Assembly: GCA_944391115.1 (NCBI GenBank)
Contig: CALXSJ010000012.1
Coordinates: forward strand, 1-41,629
Length of the DNA: 41,629 nucleotides
Reading direction: 5' to 3'
Source of the DNA: an uncultured Victivallales bacterium
GTDB lineage: Bacteria > Verrucomicrobiota > Lentisphaeria > Victivallales > UBA1829
In this document: positions 8,370 to 15,931 of the stretch, piece by piece
Layout of the letters: each line of letters opens with the position of its first letter
Numbering within the stretch: position 1 is the stretch's first letter
Translations under genes and position numbers: made by a program
Notes under the pieces: generated by a model
The model's database searches: none
The model's input: the letters and a program-made list of their open reading frames with translations, nothing else
What the model was told of the DNA's origin: nothing

Positions 8370-8397
8370 CGAGTCAATGGGGGACTCGTTTCGAGTC
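8370..8397 (+). promoter_or_regulatory. Alternative hairpins in the leader of the surface-protein gene
   Basis: CGAGTC (8370-8375), GACTCG (8383-8388) and CGAGTC (8392-8397) let the middle segment pair with either neighbour, giving two mutually exclusive 6-bp stems. They lie 18 nt before the ribosome binding site AAGGAGA (8415-8421). Confidence 0.35.
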
Positions 8398-8425
8398 GTC
8401 ATTTTCAACCAACCAAGGAGAGAAT

Positions 8426-9220
8426 ATGAAAACTCTACTCAAAAGAGGCGCCGTTGCGGCGCTGGTCCTTTCCGCCTGCGGACTCTTTGCCGCGGACAGT
8501 GCGGCTGCTGCGGCGAGTTCCGGAACTCCTGCCGCCGCGAATGCCCCGCAGCAGGAGACAAGCTGGACACCTTTTCAGCTTGTGTTCATCCCCGGACTGC
8601 CCAACAGTTCCATGACTTCAACGGTTTACGGATTGAAGCTTGGTATTCCCGCGACCGGCGGCAGAGGCGTGGTCAAGGGTATTGAAGCGTCTTTCCTCTA
8701 CAGCGGAACCAAAGATGTCGACGGCTGCCAGGCTTCCTGGTTCGGTCCTTCGATTGCACTTGGCGAGGTCTACGGCGTTCAGGGCACCATGTCGCTTGCA
8801 CTTGCCAAACGGCTTACCGGTTTCCAGGCTGCCGGACTTTCCTTCCTGACCGATCCGTCCGCCGGCTGCCAGGCCGGTATTTCCTCGGTGGCAATGGATG
8901 GCTTCAAAGGTTTCCAGACTGGCGCCGTGACGGTGACAGACGGGGATTTCGGCGGTTTCCAGTTCGGCGCGGTCAATATTGTCTCCAAAATTTTCAAGGG
9001 CTTCCAGTGCGGCGCGGTCAACATTGTGTGCGGCGTCTTCAAGGGCTTCCAGTGCGGCGTCATCAATTTCAGCTCCGACGAGGGAATTCAGCTCGGCGGA
9101 ATCAACATCATTGCGGACAGCTGGGTGCCCGTCATGCCGATTTTCAATATCTGCATCGGTTCCGGTGACAAAAAGGACGCTGAGGCGCCGGCGGCGGAAA
9201 AAACCGCTCCCGCGAAATGA
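8426..9220 (+). CDS. Surface protein with tandem 15-residue GFQ-G repeats, probable lipoprotein
   Basis: A 264-residue exported protein. The N-terminus has a basic start, a hydrophobic stretch and the lipobox LSAC with Cys18, so lipid anchoring is likely; cleavage after the later AAD is the alternative. Residues 160-232 are five tandem units close to 15 residues each, of the form F-K-G-F-Q-C-G-A-V-N-I-V. Related G-x-Q-x-G spacing begins earlier (GVQGTM, GFQAAG, GCQAGI), so most of the mature protein may be one repeating beta-structure. The repeat style recalls the LA_2272-type surface repeat proteins of Leptospira (recognition by eye). The C-terminus is an Ala/Glu/Lys-rich tail. A smaller paralogue follows with its Shine-Dalgarno sequence touching this stop codon, so the two are co-translated. 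The function is unknown. Confidence 0.75.
   Translation: MKTLLKRGAVAALVLSACGLFAADSAAAAASSGTPAAANAPQQETSWTPFQLVFIPGLPNSSMTSTVYGLKLGIPATGGRGVVKGIEASFLYSGTKDVDGCQASWFGPSIALGEVYGVQGTMSLALAKRLTGFQAAGLSFLTDPSAGCQAGISSVAMDGFKGFQTGAVTVTDGDFGGFQFGAVNIVSKIFKGFQCGAVNIVCGVFKGFQCGVINFSSDEGIQLGGINIIADSWVPVMPIFNICIGSGDKKDAEAPAAEKTAPAK
8903..9121 (+). repeat. Tandem 45-nt coding repeats
   Basis: Five in-frame units encode F-x-G-F-Q-x-G-x-x-N-hydrophobic repeats. A 22-nt core is identical at 8993-9014 and 9038-9059, pointing to recent duplication or ongoing slippage. The fourth unit is two codons short. Confidence 0.8.
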
Positions 9221-9233
9221 AGGAGGTAGCAAA

Positions 9234-9689
9234 ATGAAGATTTTCTTTGCCGCACTTGCAGCATGTCTGTTTTCGCTTCCCCTTCTTGCGCAGGAAGCGC
9301 AGCCGAAGGCGGAGCAGCCGTGGGATTTCATTTCCTTCACCTTTGTTCCCGGAGTGCCTCAGACGGCCGACGTGTTCAACGTCTACGGCGTCAAGGTCGG
9401 CGTGCCTGTCGGATTCGGCAGCGGAACTTTTGTCGCCGGCGTCGAGGGGTCCATTTTCGCGAGCATGAGCGACGAAGTCTACGGCGTGCAGGCCGCTCCG
9501 TTGTTCAACTCCGCCAAAAAGCTTGAAGGGCTTCAGGCCAGCACGCTGGTCAACAATGCCGACACTGTCACGGGGCTTCAGTTTGGAATCGTCAATTTTG
9601 CCAAGGACAAATCCTTCCAGATCGGAATCGTGAACATCATCAAGGATTCCCCGATTCCCTTCTTCCCGTTTGTGAACTTCCGCTTCTGA
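9234..9689 (+). CDS. Small secreted paralogue of the GFQ-G repeat protein
   Basis: A 151-residue exported protein with a signal peptide ending near LPLLAQ (residues 15-20). It shares with its upstream neighbour the opening FTFVPGVPQTADVFNVYGVKVG (compare VFIPGLPNSSMTSTVYGLKLG), the EVYGVQ block and the repeat units GLQASTLVNNAD, GLQFGIVNFAKD and FQIGIVNII. It has fewer repeats and no C-terminal tail. The start at 9234 is fixed by AAGGAGG at 9220-9226, which overlaps the upstream stop. A strong terminator follows 23 nt after its stop, so the two genes form a closed transcription unit. The function is unknown; a matched pair of outer-envelope proteins is likely. Confidence 0.75.
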   Translation: MKIFFAALAACLFSLPLLAQEAQPKAEQPWDFISFTFVPGVPQTADVFNVYGVKVGVPVGFGSGTFVAGVEGSIFASMSDEVYGVQAAPLFNSAKKLEGLQASTLVNNADTVTGLQFGIVNFAKDKSFQIGIVNIIKDSPIPFFPFVNFRF

Positions 9690-9712
9690 CGATTCATATC
9701 CTGTTGTTGTGT

Positions 9713-9748
9713 GGAGACATCCGGGGATTCCGGATGTCTCCTTTTTTT
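9713..9748 (+). terminator. Intrinsic terminator after the surface-protein pair
   Basis: A 12-bp perfect stem GGAGACATCCGG/CCGGATGTCTCC with a 5-nt loop is followed by seven T. It ends 13 nt before the glycosyltransferase start and overlaps an earlier in-frame ATG of that gene, which helps to reject it. Confidence 0.95.
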
Positions 9749-9760
9749 CGGGGTCTGTCT

Positions 9761-10870
9761 ATGAAACTGATGATGATTCTTACGGAACTGGCGCACGGCG
9801 GAGCGGAGAAGGTCGTGCTGGAACTGGTGCGCCGCCTCCGCCTCCATGGGCATGACGTGACCGTGGTCTCCCTGATGCCCGAACCTCCGCCGGAGCAGCG
9901 CGCCATTCCGGACGCACTCCAGGCCTGCGGTGCGAAACTTGTTTTTCTGCGTCTGACCAGAAGCACGCCATGGCGGGTTCTTTCGCTCTATCGGGTGATC
10001 CGCGCGGAGAATCCCGATGTGATTCATTCGCATCTGATTCATCCGAATCTTCTGGGACGCATGGTCAATGTCCTGACGAGGAAACCTCTTGTGAATACGA
10101 TTCACATCGCCGAGCGCCGTTCCGGCAAGGGACTCTTCTTTTTTCTGGACCGTCTGACCTTTCCCCTCTGTGATGTCTGTACGGCCGTATCCAATGCCGC
10201 CGCCCGCTTTCATGAGAGAAAATGCGGCTTGAAGGAGAACTCCATCCGCGTGATTTACAACGGTTCCGATCCGGTTCCGCAGGCCTCTCCCGAAACGATT
10301 GCGTCGCTGAAGCGGGAGTGGGAAGTGGACTCCTGCTCAAAAATCATCGGTCTGCTCGGCCGTCTTGATCCGCAGAAAGGGTTCGACCGTTTTCTGGCGC
10401 TGCTGCCGTATCTGGCGCGGAAGCTTCCGCCGGAGAGCAAGGTCGGCATTGTTCTCATCGGTGACGGTCCGGAGCGGGAACGCCTCCGGCGGCAGGCCGC
10501 CGAAATGGAGGCCCAATGCCCGAATCTGTGCATCCGCATGCCGGGATACCGGAAGGACGCCGCCTCCCTGATGTCGATGTTCGATCTTTTCGCCATGCCT
10601 TCCCGTTATGAAGGTTACGGACTGACCCTCGCCGAGGCTTTTTCCGCCGGAATCCCGGTTTTCTGCAGCACGGCGGACTCTCTGCCGGAACTCTGCGCAC
10701 TGGTCGGGGATCATTTCTTTACCGCGGACTTTGACAGGGAAACGCCCGATGCCGTCGCGGAGCGCCTTCTGACCGCGCTTTCCGCCTCGCGGTATGAAGG
10801 GCGTGTCATCATGACAAACGGGCAGATGTATCAGGCCTATCTCGCCTTGTATGAATCTCTCCGCCGCTGA
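9761..10870 (+). CDS. Glycosyltransferase family 4 (GT-B fold)
   Basis: A 369-residue GT-B glycosyltransferase. The N-terminal acceptor domain shows ELAHGGAEKVVLELVRRL (residues about 8-25) and DVIHSHLIHPNLLGR. The donor domain has IIGLLGRLDPQKGFDRF, VLIGDGPERERL and the nucleotide-sugar E-x7-E motif EGYGLTLAE (about 285-293). This is the GT4 pattern used for lipopolysaccharide, exopolysaccharide or glycoprotein sugars, acting on the cytoplasmic side of the membrane. The start at 9761 is preferred to 9704 because the longer form would begin inside the terminator hairpin. The ribosome binding site is weak, so expression may depend on read-through. Acceptor and donor cannot be read from sequence. 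Confidence 0.88.
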   Translation: MKLMMILTELAHGGAEKVVLELVRRLRLHGHDVTVVSLMPEPPPEQRAIPDALQACGAKLVFLRLTRSTPWRVLSLYRVIRAENPDVIHSHLIHPNLLGRMVNVLTRKPLVNTIHIAERRSGKGLFFFLDRLTFPLCDVCTAVSNAAARFHERKCGLKENSIRVIYNGSDPVPQASPETIASLKREWEVDSCSKIIGLLGRLDPQKGFDRFLALLPYLARKLPPESKVGIVLIGDGPERERLRRQAAEMEAQCPNLCIRMPGYRKDAASLMSMFDLFAMPSRYEGYGLTLAEAFSAGIPVFCSTADSLPELCALVGDHFFTADFDRETPDAVAERLLTALSASRYEGRVIMTNGQMYQAYLALYESLRR

Positions 10871-10910
10871 ATCCGCTCATCCCCCGCGTGCATCTTATGT
10901 AATGGACTTT

Positions 10911-10940
10911 CCGCCTGGCGTTCCGTCTGCGGAAGGGCGG
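10911..10940. terminator. Possible hairpin between convergent genes
   Basis: CCGCC...GGCGG encloses TTCCG/CGGAA with a TCTG loop and an asymmetric bulge. It sits between the convergent glycosyltransferase and DUF187 genes but has no U tract on either strand. Confidence 0.3.
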
Positions 10941-10944
10941 TGTC

Positions 10945-12279
10945 TTACCGGTAGGGGAGTTCGCCGCGCCAGCAGTCCACTACAAGCTTTTTCACCGCTT
11001 CTTTTTTGACTGCGTTGTCCGGTGTGAAAAGGTGTTTGTAGCTGAACAGGGAAACTCCCCGGATGTTGGAACGGCGGAGTGTGTAAAGGACCTGATTTTT
11101 CAATTCGTCCGAATTGCCCCATCCCGCGGCGCCGGGTTTCAGATTGTATGCGCCGAGACCGATGTAGAGTTTCGTGCGCGTCCCGGCGACCGTGTCGGAC
11201 CACCAGTCCGTCAGCGCGGCATACGGCGCTTTCGCATGGGAGAAATTCCAGTAAATCTGCGGGATGATATAGTCCAGCCATCCTTTTTTAACCCAGTAAC
11301 GGGTGTCCGCGAACTGCTTGAAGTAGGATTCGCTGCCGCTGGTCGGGGAGCCGTATTTTGTGGAGGCCTGGTTCAGCCAGATTCCGAACGGGCTGACGCC
11401 GAACTGAATCTGTTTTCCTTTGGAGGAATTGTTTTTCCGGATCAGGGATGAGACGCTGCAGATCAGATCGTCGATATTGTTGCGCCGCCAGTCCTGAATG
11501 GTGAATTTTGAAATTCTGTTGTAGGTCCGGTAGGTCGCGGCGTCGAGATCGCGGATTCCCTCATAGGGATAGAAATAGTCGTCGAAATGAATGGCGTCCA
11601 CATTGTAGTTGGCAATAATTTCCCCCACGGTGTTCAGGAGAAACTCCTTGACTTTCGGATGCCCCGGATCCAGCATCAGCATGTTCCCTCCCTGCACGGG
11701 AACGGAGAGGACTGCATCCGGGTTTCTGCGCGCAAAGTTGCCGGGCGCAAGTGTTGCAAGATAATCGCGCTTGCTCAGCGCAGTGGATTTCACAACGCGG
11801 AACGGATTCAGCCATGCATGGAATTCCAGTCCCTGACGCTGCGCTTCCGCGGTCATGTACTGCAGCGGATCGAAATTTTTGTAGGCATACCCTTCCGTGC
11901 CGCGGATGTAACGCGACCAGGGATTGTATTTTGACTGGTAGAATGCGTCATTGGAGGGGCGGACCTGAAAAATCACTGCGGTGAATCCTGCGCGTTTCAG
12001 GTTGACTGCAATGCTTCTGAATTTCATTTTGAACGCGTAGGGAGTATCCGTTTTGGGAAAGTCCAGATTGGAGATCGTCGCCACCCATGCGCCGCGGAAT
12101 TCCCCGCTTTTTTTCCGGTAGACAGTGGGAACAATGACCCGGCGCTGTTCTCCCTTCAGGCAGGAATAGGGTACCGGTTTTCCGTTTTCATACAGCACTT
12201 TGAAGCTGTCCGGGGCGCCTGCAAGGAAAAACGGCAGAGTCAGGGCAAGAGCCGATAGAATTGCGGTCTGTTTGTTCAT
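10945..12279 (-). CDS. Secreted DUF187 / GHL10 glycoside-hydrolase-like protein
   Basis: A 444-residue exported protein of the YngK/DUF187 (GHL10) TIM-barrel family. The signal peptide is at residues 1-20 (ILSALALTLPFFLAGA). The barrel opens with FRGAWVATISNLDFP, then VIFQVRPSNDAFY, LEFHAWLNPFRVV, the conserved DPGHPKVKEFLLNTV and VDAIHFDDYFYP with paired acidic residues that are candidate catalytic groups, and later YIIPQIYWNFSH. The family is thought to act on envelope or storage polysaccharides; the substrate is unknown. The start at 12279 is chosen because an upstream in-frame ATG at 12297 lies inside the preceding gene; GGAG lies 12 nt before. It is the last gene of the etf-to-DUF187 run. 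Confidence 0.85.
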   Translation of the reverse strand: MNKQTAILSALALTLPFFLAGAPDSFKVLYENGKPVPYSCLKGEQRRVIVPTVYRKKSGEFRGAWVATISNLDFPKTDTPYAFKMKFRSIAVNLKRAGFTAVIFQVRPSNDAFYQSKYNPWSRYIRGTEGYAYKNFDPLQYMTAEAQRQGLEFHAWLNPFRVVKSTALSKRDYLATLAPGNFARRNPDAVLSVPVQGGNMLMLDPGHPKVKEFLLNTVGEIIANYNVDAIHFDDYFYPYEGIRDLDAATYRTYNRISKFTIQDWRRNNIDDLICSVSSLIRKNNSSKGKQIQFGVSPFGIWLNQASTKYGSPTSGSESYFKQFADTRYWVKKGWLDYIIPQIYWNFSHAKAPYAALTDWWSDTVAGTRTKLYIGLGAYNLKPGAAGWGNSDELKNQVLYTLRRSNIRGVSLFSYKHLFTPDNAVKKEAVKKLVVDCWRGELPYR

Positions 12280-12284
12280 GGGGG

Positions 12285-13244
12285 TTATTTTCTCCATTTT
12301 TGATTAAGCGTGTCAAGACTGAGCAGAAGATCCCTGGCGCGGCGGAGCGCCGGATCGGATTGTTCCGTGAGAGGCTGTTTTTTTTGAAGATCGCCGATGC
12401 TCATGCGCGGAGCGGCTGCGGCGGCAACCGCGGGGGTCAGCGCATCCGGTGTCAGATTTTTCAGTTTTTCCGGAATCAGCGGCAGACGCAAAGTCTGTTC
12501 CCCGGACCGGATCGCTGTGCGCGGAAAAGGTTCCCCCCTGGTTTTTTCTCCGATGCAGAGGCCGTAACGCGTGTGTTCCAGGAGTTTTGCCAGAATTTCG
12601 GCTGCGCCGCTTGTGTTTCCGTTTGTGATTGCAAGAATCGGGACAGGTGTATGCGGGATCTCATTTTTTGTCTCTCCGGCGGCGGAAAGAAGCGAAAACA
12701 CTTCCCAGCCGTCAAGCGGGTTGTCGCCCGCGGCGTCGCGAAGATCGAGGATGATTCCGGTCAGAGGCTGTTTTTCCGGAAGATTCTGCCGCAGAGCATG
12801 TTTCAGACCCGCATTCATTTCCGGCGGGAATGCGGCGATGGATAGATACAGAATCCGCCTGTCTTCCAGACGAAGCAGATGGAAGGGCGTTGTTTGGGAT
12901 TTTTTCTGCGGCGCCGCTGCTTCGGGAGACTCCGCCAGCGCCGGAGAAAGAGCCAGAAGAAACTGTTTCACAAGACGGTCTTTTTCCATTTCCATTTTCC
13001 GTTCCAGCTGCCGGAAAAATACGGGGGATTCCTTCTGAATGGCATTCAGGCGGACGGAAACCGTGCCAAGCAGCTCTTCCATTGCCGGACTGGATGGGGG
13101 AGGGGAGGATTCACGGTCTCCTGCATCGGGAAGTGCCTCGCCGCCCCGAAGCGGCAGAAATGCTGCCGGACAGAAAAGGAAGACCGGAATAAGCGGAGAC
13201 AGAAATGCCGTTTTGGGAGATCGTCTGTTTTTCCGGCTGTCCAT
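12285..13244 (-). CDS. Degenerate S41 (C-terminal processing) peptidase homologue
   Basis: A 319-residue protein with a hydrophobic N-terminal segment ([19 protein letters not shown]), probably an export signal or anchor. The C-terminal half matches the S41 fold: [46 protein letters not shown] and [10 protein letters not shown]. In active enzymes the nucleophile sits in S-A-x-E and the general base Lys 25 residues later in G-K. Here these positions read Gly (GAAE) and Glu (RGEP), so the Ser-Lys pair appears lost. No PDZ domain is evident. The start at 13244 has GGAGG six bases upstream. It lies 5 nt before the DUF187 gene, suggesting a joint envelope role. An inactive scaffold or binding protein is the likeliest reading. 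Confidence 0.65.
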   Translation of the reverse strand: MDSRKNRRSPKTAFLSPLIPVFLFCPAAFLPLRGGEALPDAGDRESSPPPSSPAMEELLGTVSVRLNAIQKESPVFFRQLERKMEMEKDRLVKQFLLALSPALAESPEAAAPQKKSQTTPFHLLRLEDRRILYLSIAAFPPEMNAGLKHALRQNLPEKQPLTGIILDLRDAAGDNPLDGWEVFSLLSAAGETKNEIPHTPVPILAITNGNTSGAAEILAKLLEHTRYGLCIGEKTRGEPFPRTAIRSGEQTLRLPLIPEKLKNLTPDALTPAVAAAAAPRMSIGDLQKKQPLTEQSDPALRRARDLLLSLDTLNQKWRK

Positions 13245-13274
13245 TTCGCCTCCGCTCATCAGGTGGCTGTCCGT

Positions 13275-13781
13275 TCAAAGCGTGGCGATTTCCGCCTGCA
13301 GCGCGGCATCCGCCTCTTCCACCTGTTTTGTCTGGGCCGCGCGGAACTCCTTGAGTTTCTGCGCGAGCGCCGGATCGGACAAGGCGAGAATGGCAACGGC
13401 CAGCAGTGCTGCGTTTTTGGCTCCGGCCGGTCCGGCTGTGACGGTCGCAACCGGAATTCCCGGCGGCATCTGCACCATTGCCAGAAGCGCATCCCAGCCG
13501 CGGAAGGGTTCGCTTGCCATCGGAATGCCGATGACCGGAAGAGTCGTGTGAGCTGCAATCACTCCGCCGAGATGAGCGGCCATGCCTGCGGCGCAGAGGA
13601 TGACTTTGATGCCGCGCGATTCCGCGTTTTTCGCATATTCCGCGGCGGCATCCGGCGTCCGGTGTGCGGAAAGGACGCGTGCTTCAAACGTCAGCCCGAA
13701 TTTTTTCAGAGTGTCGAATGTTCCTTTCAGGGAAGGGAGATCGCTTTTGCTGCCCATGATGACGGCGATGACTGCGGCCAT
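13275..13781 (-). CDS. purE: N5-carboxyaminoimidazole ribonucleotide mutase PurE
   Basis: A 168-residue PurE (usual length about 160-170), a cytoplasmic enzyme of purine synthesis that moves the carboxyl of N5-CAIR to give CAIR. The nucleotide-binding start [10 protein letters not shown] (residues 7-16), the catalytic histidine motif SAHRTP (about 39-44), the [20 protein letters not shown] loop and the [13 protein letters not shown] block are all present. The pattern fits class I PurE better than the AIR carboxylase class II. No purK is adjacent. It sits 30 nt before the S41 homologue and 114 nt after rpoZ. AAAGGAAAA lies ahead of the ATG. Confidence 0.95.
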   Translation of the reverse strand: MAAVIAVIMGSKSDLPSLKGTFDTLKKFGLTFEARVLSAHRTPDAAAEYAKNAESRGIKVILCAAGMAAHLGGVIAAHTTLPVIGIPMASEPFRGWDALLAMVQMPPGIPVATVTAGPAGAKNAALLAVAILALSDPALAQKLKEFRAAQTKQVEEADAALQAEIATL

Positions 13782-13895
13782 AAGTTTATTTTCCTTTCAG
13801 AGAGTGCTTTAAAAACTGCCAAGGACGAGTCAAACAGCCGTGAAAACTGTCTCCTCGTCCCCGGAAATTCCTGCTGCGGCGTGCCGCACCGGGAA

Positions 13896-14171
13896 TCAGG
13901 CGTCGGATTTTTTTCCGGCCTCCGCGGCCGCCGCGGCTTTGACCGCCGCGATTTCCGACATGAAATCGTCCTGAGGCTTGTCCTCGAAACTGGCGACGAG
14001 CTTTCCTTCGGCGATTTCCAGAAGGGCGACGTCAAGGAAATTCTCGTCCTTGCATCTGACCATCGGCGGAGCGCCGGTCGCCAGCAGCCGCGCCCGCTTG
14101 GACGCCAGAACGATCAGAGTTTTGGCGTCGGGCACTTTTTCTCTTGCTTTGGCAAGATATTCATTGTTCAT
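13896..14171 (-). CDS. rpoZ: RNA polymerase omega subunit
   Basis: A 91-residue protein with the RpoZ core: TLIVLASKRARLLATGAPP (residues about 18-36), the helix that packs on the beta-prime tail, and DVALLEIAEGKLV (about 47-59). The C-terminus is an alanine-rich, charged tail typical of this subunit. It assists assembly of RNA polymerase. AAAGGAG lies 9-10 nt before the ATG. The gene follows the acyl-CoA dehydrogenase stop by 19 nt, an unusual neighbour; in many bacteria rpoZ is next to gmk. Co-transcription with the etf genes or an internal promoter are both possible. Confidence 0.88.
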   Translation of the reverse strand: MNNEYLAKAREKVPDAKTLIVLASKRARLLATGAPPMVRCKDENFLDVALLEIAEGKLVASFEDKPQDDFMSEIAAVKAAAAAEAGKKSDA

Positions 14172-14190
14172 AGAGAAGAACTCCTTTCGG

Positions 14191-15918
14191 TCAGTAATCG
14201 ATCACTTCACGATGTCTGTCGATGGTCGTGAGATCGTTGCTGAGAATGATCTGGTTGTTGCGCTCGAAGTCATGGACCGCATCCAGAATGTAGCGTTCCG
14301 CGAGGGCTTCACGCTTCGCATCCTTCTGAGCGTCGCGGAGCATCAGAAGGCTGACCAGAACGAAAGTCTCGTTTTCCACGAGGTTCCGCGCCCGGAGATT
14401 CTGATATTCGGCGTCCTTCTTTTCGGCGACGAACTTGACTGCGGCGAGCTGTTTTTCAAACATGTCGCGCACGAGCGTCTTGAGTCTGGCATAGAGTCCC
14501 TCCGCCTTGATCCGGTCGAAGAGCTCGTTGATGTGGTTGTCCAGAACACGCTGCATGACGCCGCCGATCGCGGCGACGACCTGAAGCTGTGTCGTGCCCT
14601 CGTAGATATTCGTGATGCGGGCGTCGCGGTAATAGCGTTCCGCGTCGAAGTCGTGCATGAATCCGGTTCCGCCGTGGATCTGAATGCAGTCATAGGCGAT
14701 CTGGTTTGCAGACTCCGTGGAGAGCGCTTTGCTCATCGGGGTGAGCGCCGCCGCAAGTTTGGAGTAATATTTCGATTTCTCACGGACTTCGGGTGTCTGC
14801 TCTTCGGCCGTGCCGTGGTCCATGATATGGTTGTAGGAATTGCGCAGATCCACGCATTTCGTGGTCTCGTAAAGGAGAGCGCGGGAAGCGGCGAGCTTGG
14901 TCTTCATTCTCGCGAGCATGTCATAGATCGCGGGGAACTTGTCGATGCTCTGCTTGAACTGCTCGCGTTCGGAAGCGTATTTTTTCGCTTCGCGATAAGC
15001 CGCTTCGGCGATGCCGACCGCCTGTGCGCTGATTGCGACGCGCGCGCCGTTCATCAGCGACATGACGTATTTCGTGAGGCCGCGTCTGCGCTGTCCGCAG
15101 AGTTCCGCCGGCACGTTGTTGTACTGCAGTTCGCAGGTTGCGACGCCGTGGATGCCCAGTTTGTGTTCAATGCGGCGGACGACCAGTTCCGGGCATTTCT
15201 GGCAGATGAACATCGAAAGGCCGCGTCCGTCTGTGGTGCCTTCCTCGGAACGGGCGAGCACGAGGTGTGTCTTGGCGCAGCCGTTCGTGATGAAGCGCTT
15301 CATGCCGTTCAGATACCATTTTCCGGTCTTGGGATCCTGCGTCGCCTTGAGACGGACGGACTGGAGGTCGGAACCGGAATCCGGTTCGGTCAGGTCCATC
15401 GCGCCGTCGGCTTCGCCGCTGGCGAAGCCGGGCAGGTATTTCGCGCGCTGCTCCTCGTCGCCGAACTCGCAGATCGTTTCGCCGATGTCCTGAAGCCCGA
15501 AGAGGTTCTGGAGAGACGCATCCGCACGGGAGACCATTTCCGTCATCATCGTGTAGATGGTGGTCGGGAAATTGAGTCCGCCGTACTGACGCGGAAGGAT
15601 CACGCCCATAACGCCGGCATCGGTGAGTTCCTGAAGGTTCTTTTTCGTCAGCGGATGGTAGGTGACGACGCCGTTTTCAAAATGCGGTCCTTCCTCGTCG
15701 ACCTGCCTGGAGCGCGGCGCGATCCGTTCGCCGGTGACGTCGCCGATGACGGCGAGCACCTTGTCATAGCTGTCGATCGCGTCCTCGTAGTTCTCGGGGG
15801 CGTAATCGAATTTTTCCACTTCGGTATAGTTTTTTTCCTTCAGCTTGACAACCTCTTCAAGTTCGAGGTTTTTCAGCGTGAAGAGCAGGTCCGGATTGTC
15901 ATTGTAGAAATTTGACAT
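14191..15918 (-). CDS. Acyl-CoA dehydrogenase, long form with C-terminal extension
   Basis: A 575-residue FAD flavoenzyme that removes two hydrogens from an acyl-CoA. An N-terminal extension of about 55 residues precedes the three-domain core. Visible motifs are GVILPRQYGGLNFP, the FAD/substrate loop DLTEPDSGSDLQS (about 175-187), the GGTGFMHDFDAERYYRDARI helix and the catalytic-base motif IYEGTTQLQ, whose Glu is kept. The last 110 residues form a helical extension seen in long bacterial forms rather than in 380-residue butyryl-CoA dehydrogenases. It follows etfA by 13 nt, so the ETF pair is its electron acceptor or bifurcation partner. Chain length is not predictable. Confidence 0.93.
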   Translation of the reverse strand: MSNFYNDNPDLLFTLKNLELEEVVKLKEKNYTEVEKFDYAPENYEDAIDSYDKVLAVIGDVTGERIAPRSRQVDEEGPHFENGVVTYHPLTKKNLQELTDAGVMGVILPRQYGGLNFPTTIYTMMTEMVSRADASLQNLFGLQDIGETICEFGDEEQRAKYLPGFASGEADGAMDLTEPDSGSDLQSVRLKATQDPKTGKWYLNGMKRFITNGCAKTHLVLARSEEGTTDGRGLSMFICQKCPELVVRRIEHKLGIHGVATCELQYNNVPAELCGQRRRGLTKYVMSLMNGARVAISAQAVGIAEAAYREAKKYASEREQFKQSIDKFPAIYDMLARMKTKLAASRALLYETTKCVDLRNSYNHIMDHGTAEEQTPEVREKSKYYSKLAAALTPMSKALSTESANQIAYDCIQIHGGTGFMHDFDAERYYRDARITNIYEGTTQLQVVAAIGGVMQRVLDNHINELFDRIKAEGLYARLKTLVRDMFEKQLAAVKFVAEKKDAEYQNLRARNLVENETFVLVSLLMLRDAQKDAKREALAERYILDAVHDFERNNQIILSNDLTTIDRHREVIDY

Positions 15919-15931
15919 GATGTTCGTCCTC

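Noticed and set aside
7514-9689. The UPF0489 gene and its neighbours as a RiPP cluster
   Set aside because: No precursor peptide, radical SAM enzyme, peptidase-exporter or Arg-rich core is visible; the neighbours are repeat-type envelope proteins.
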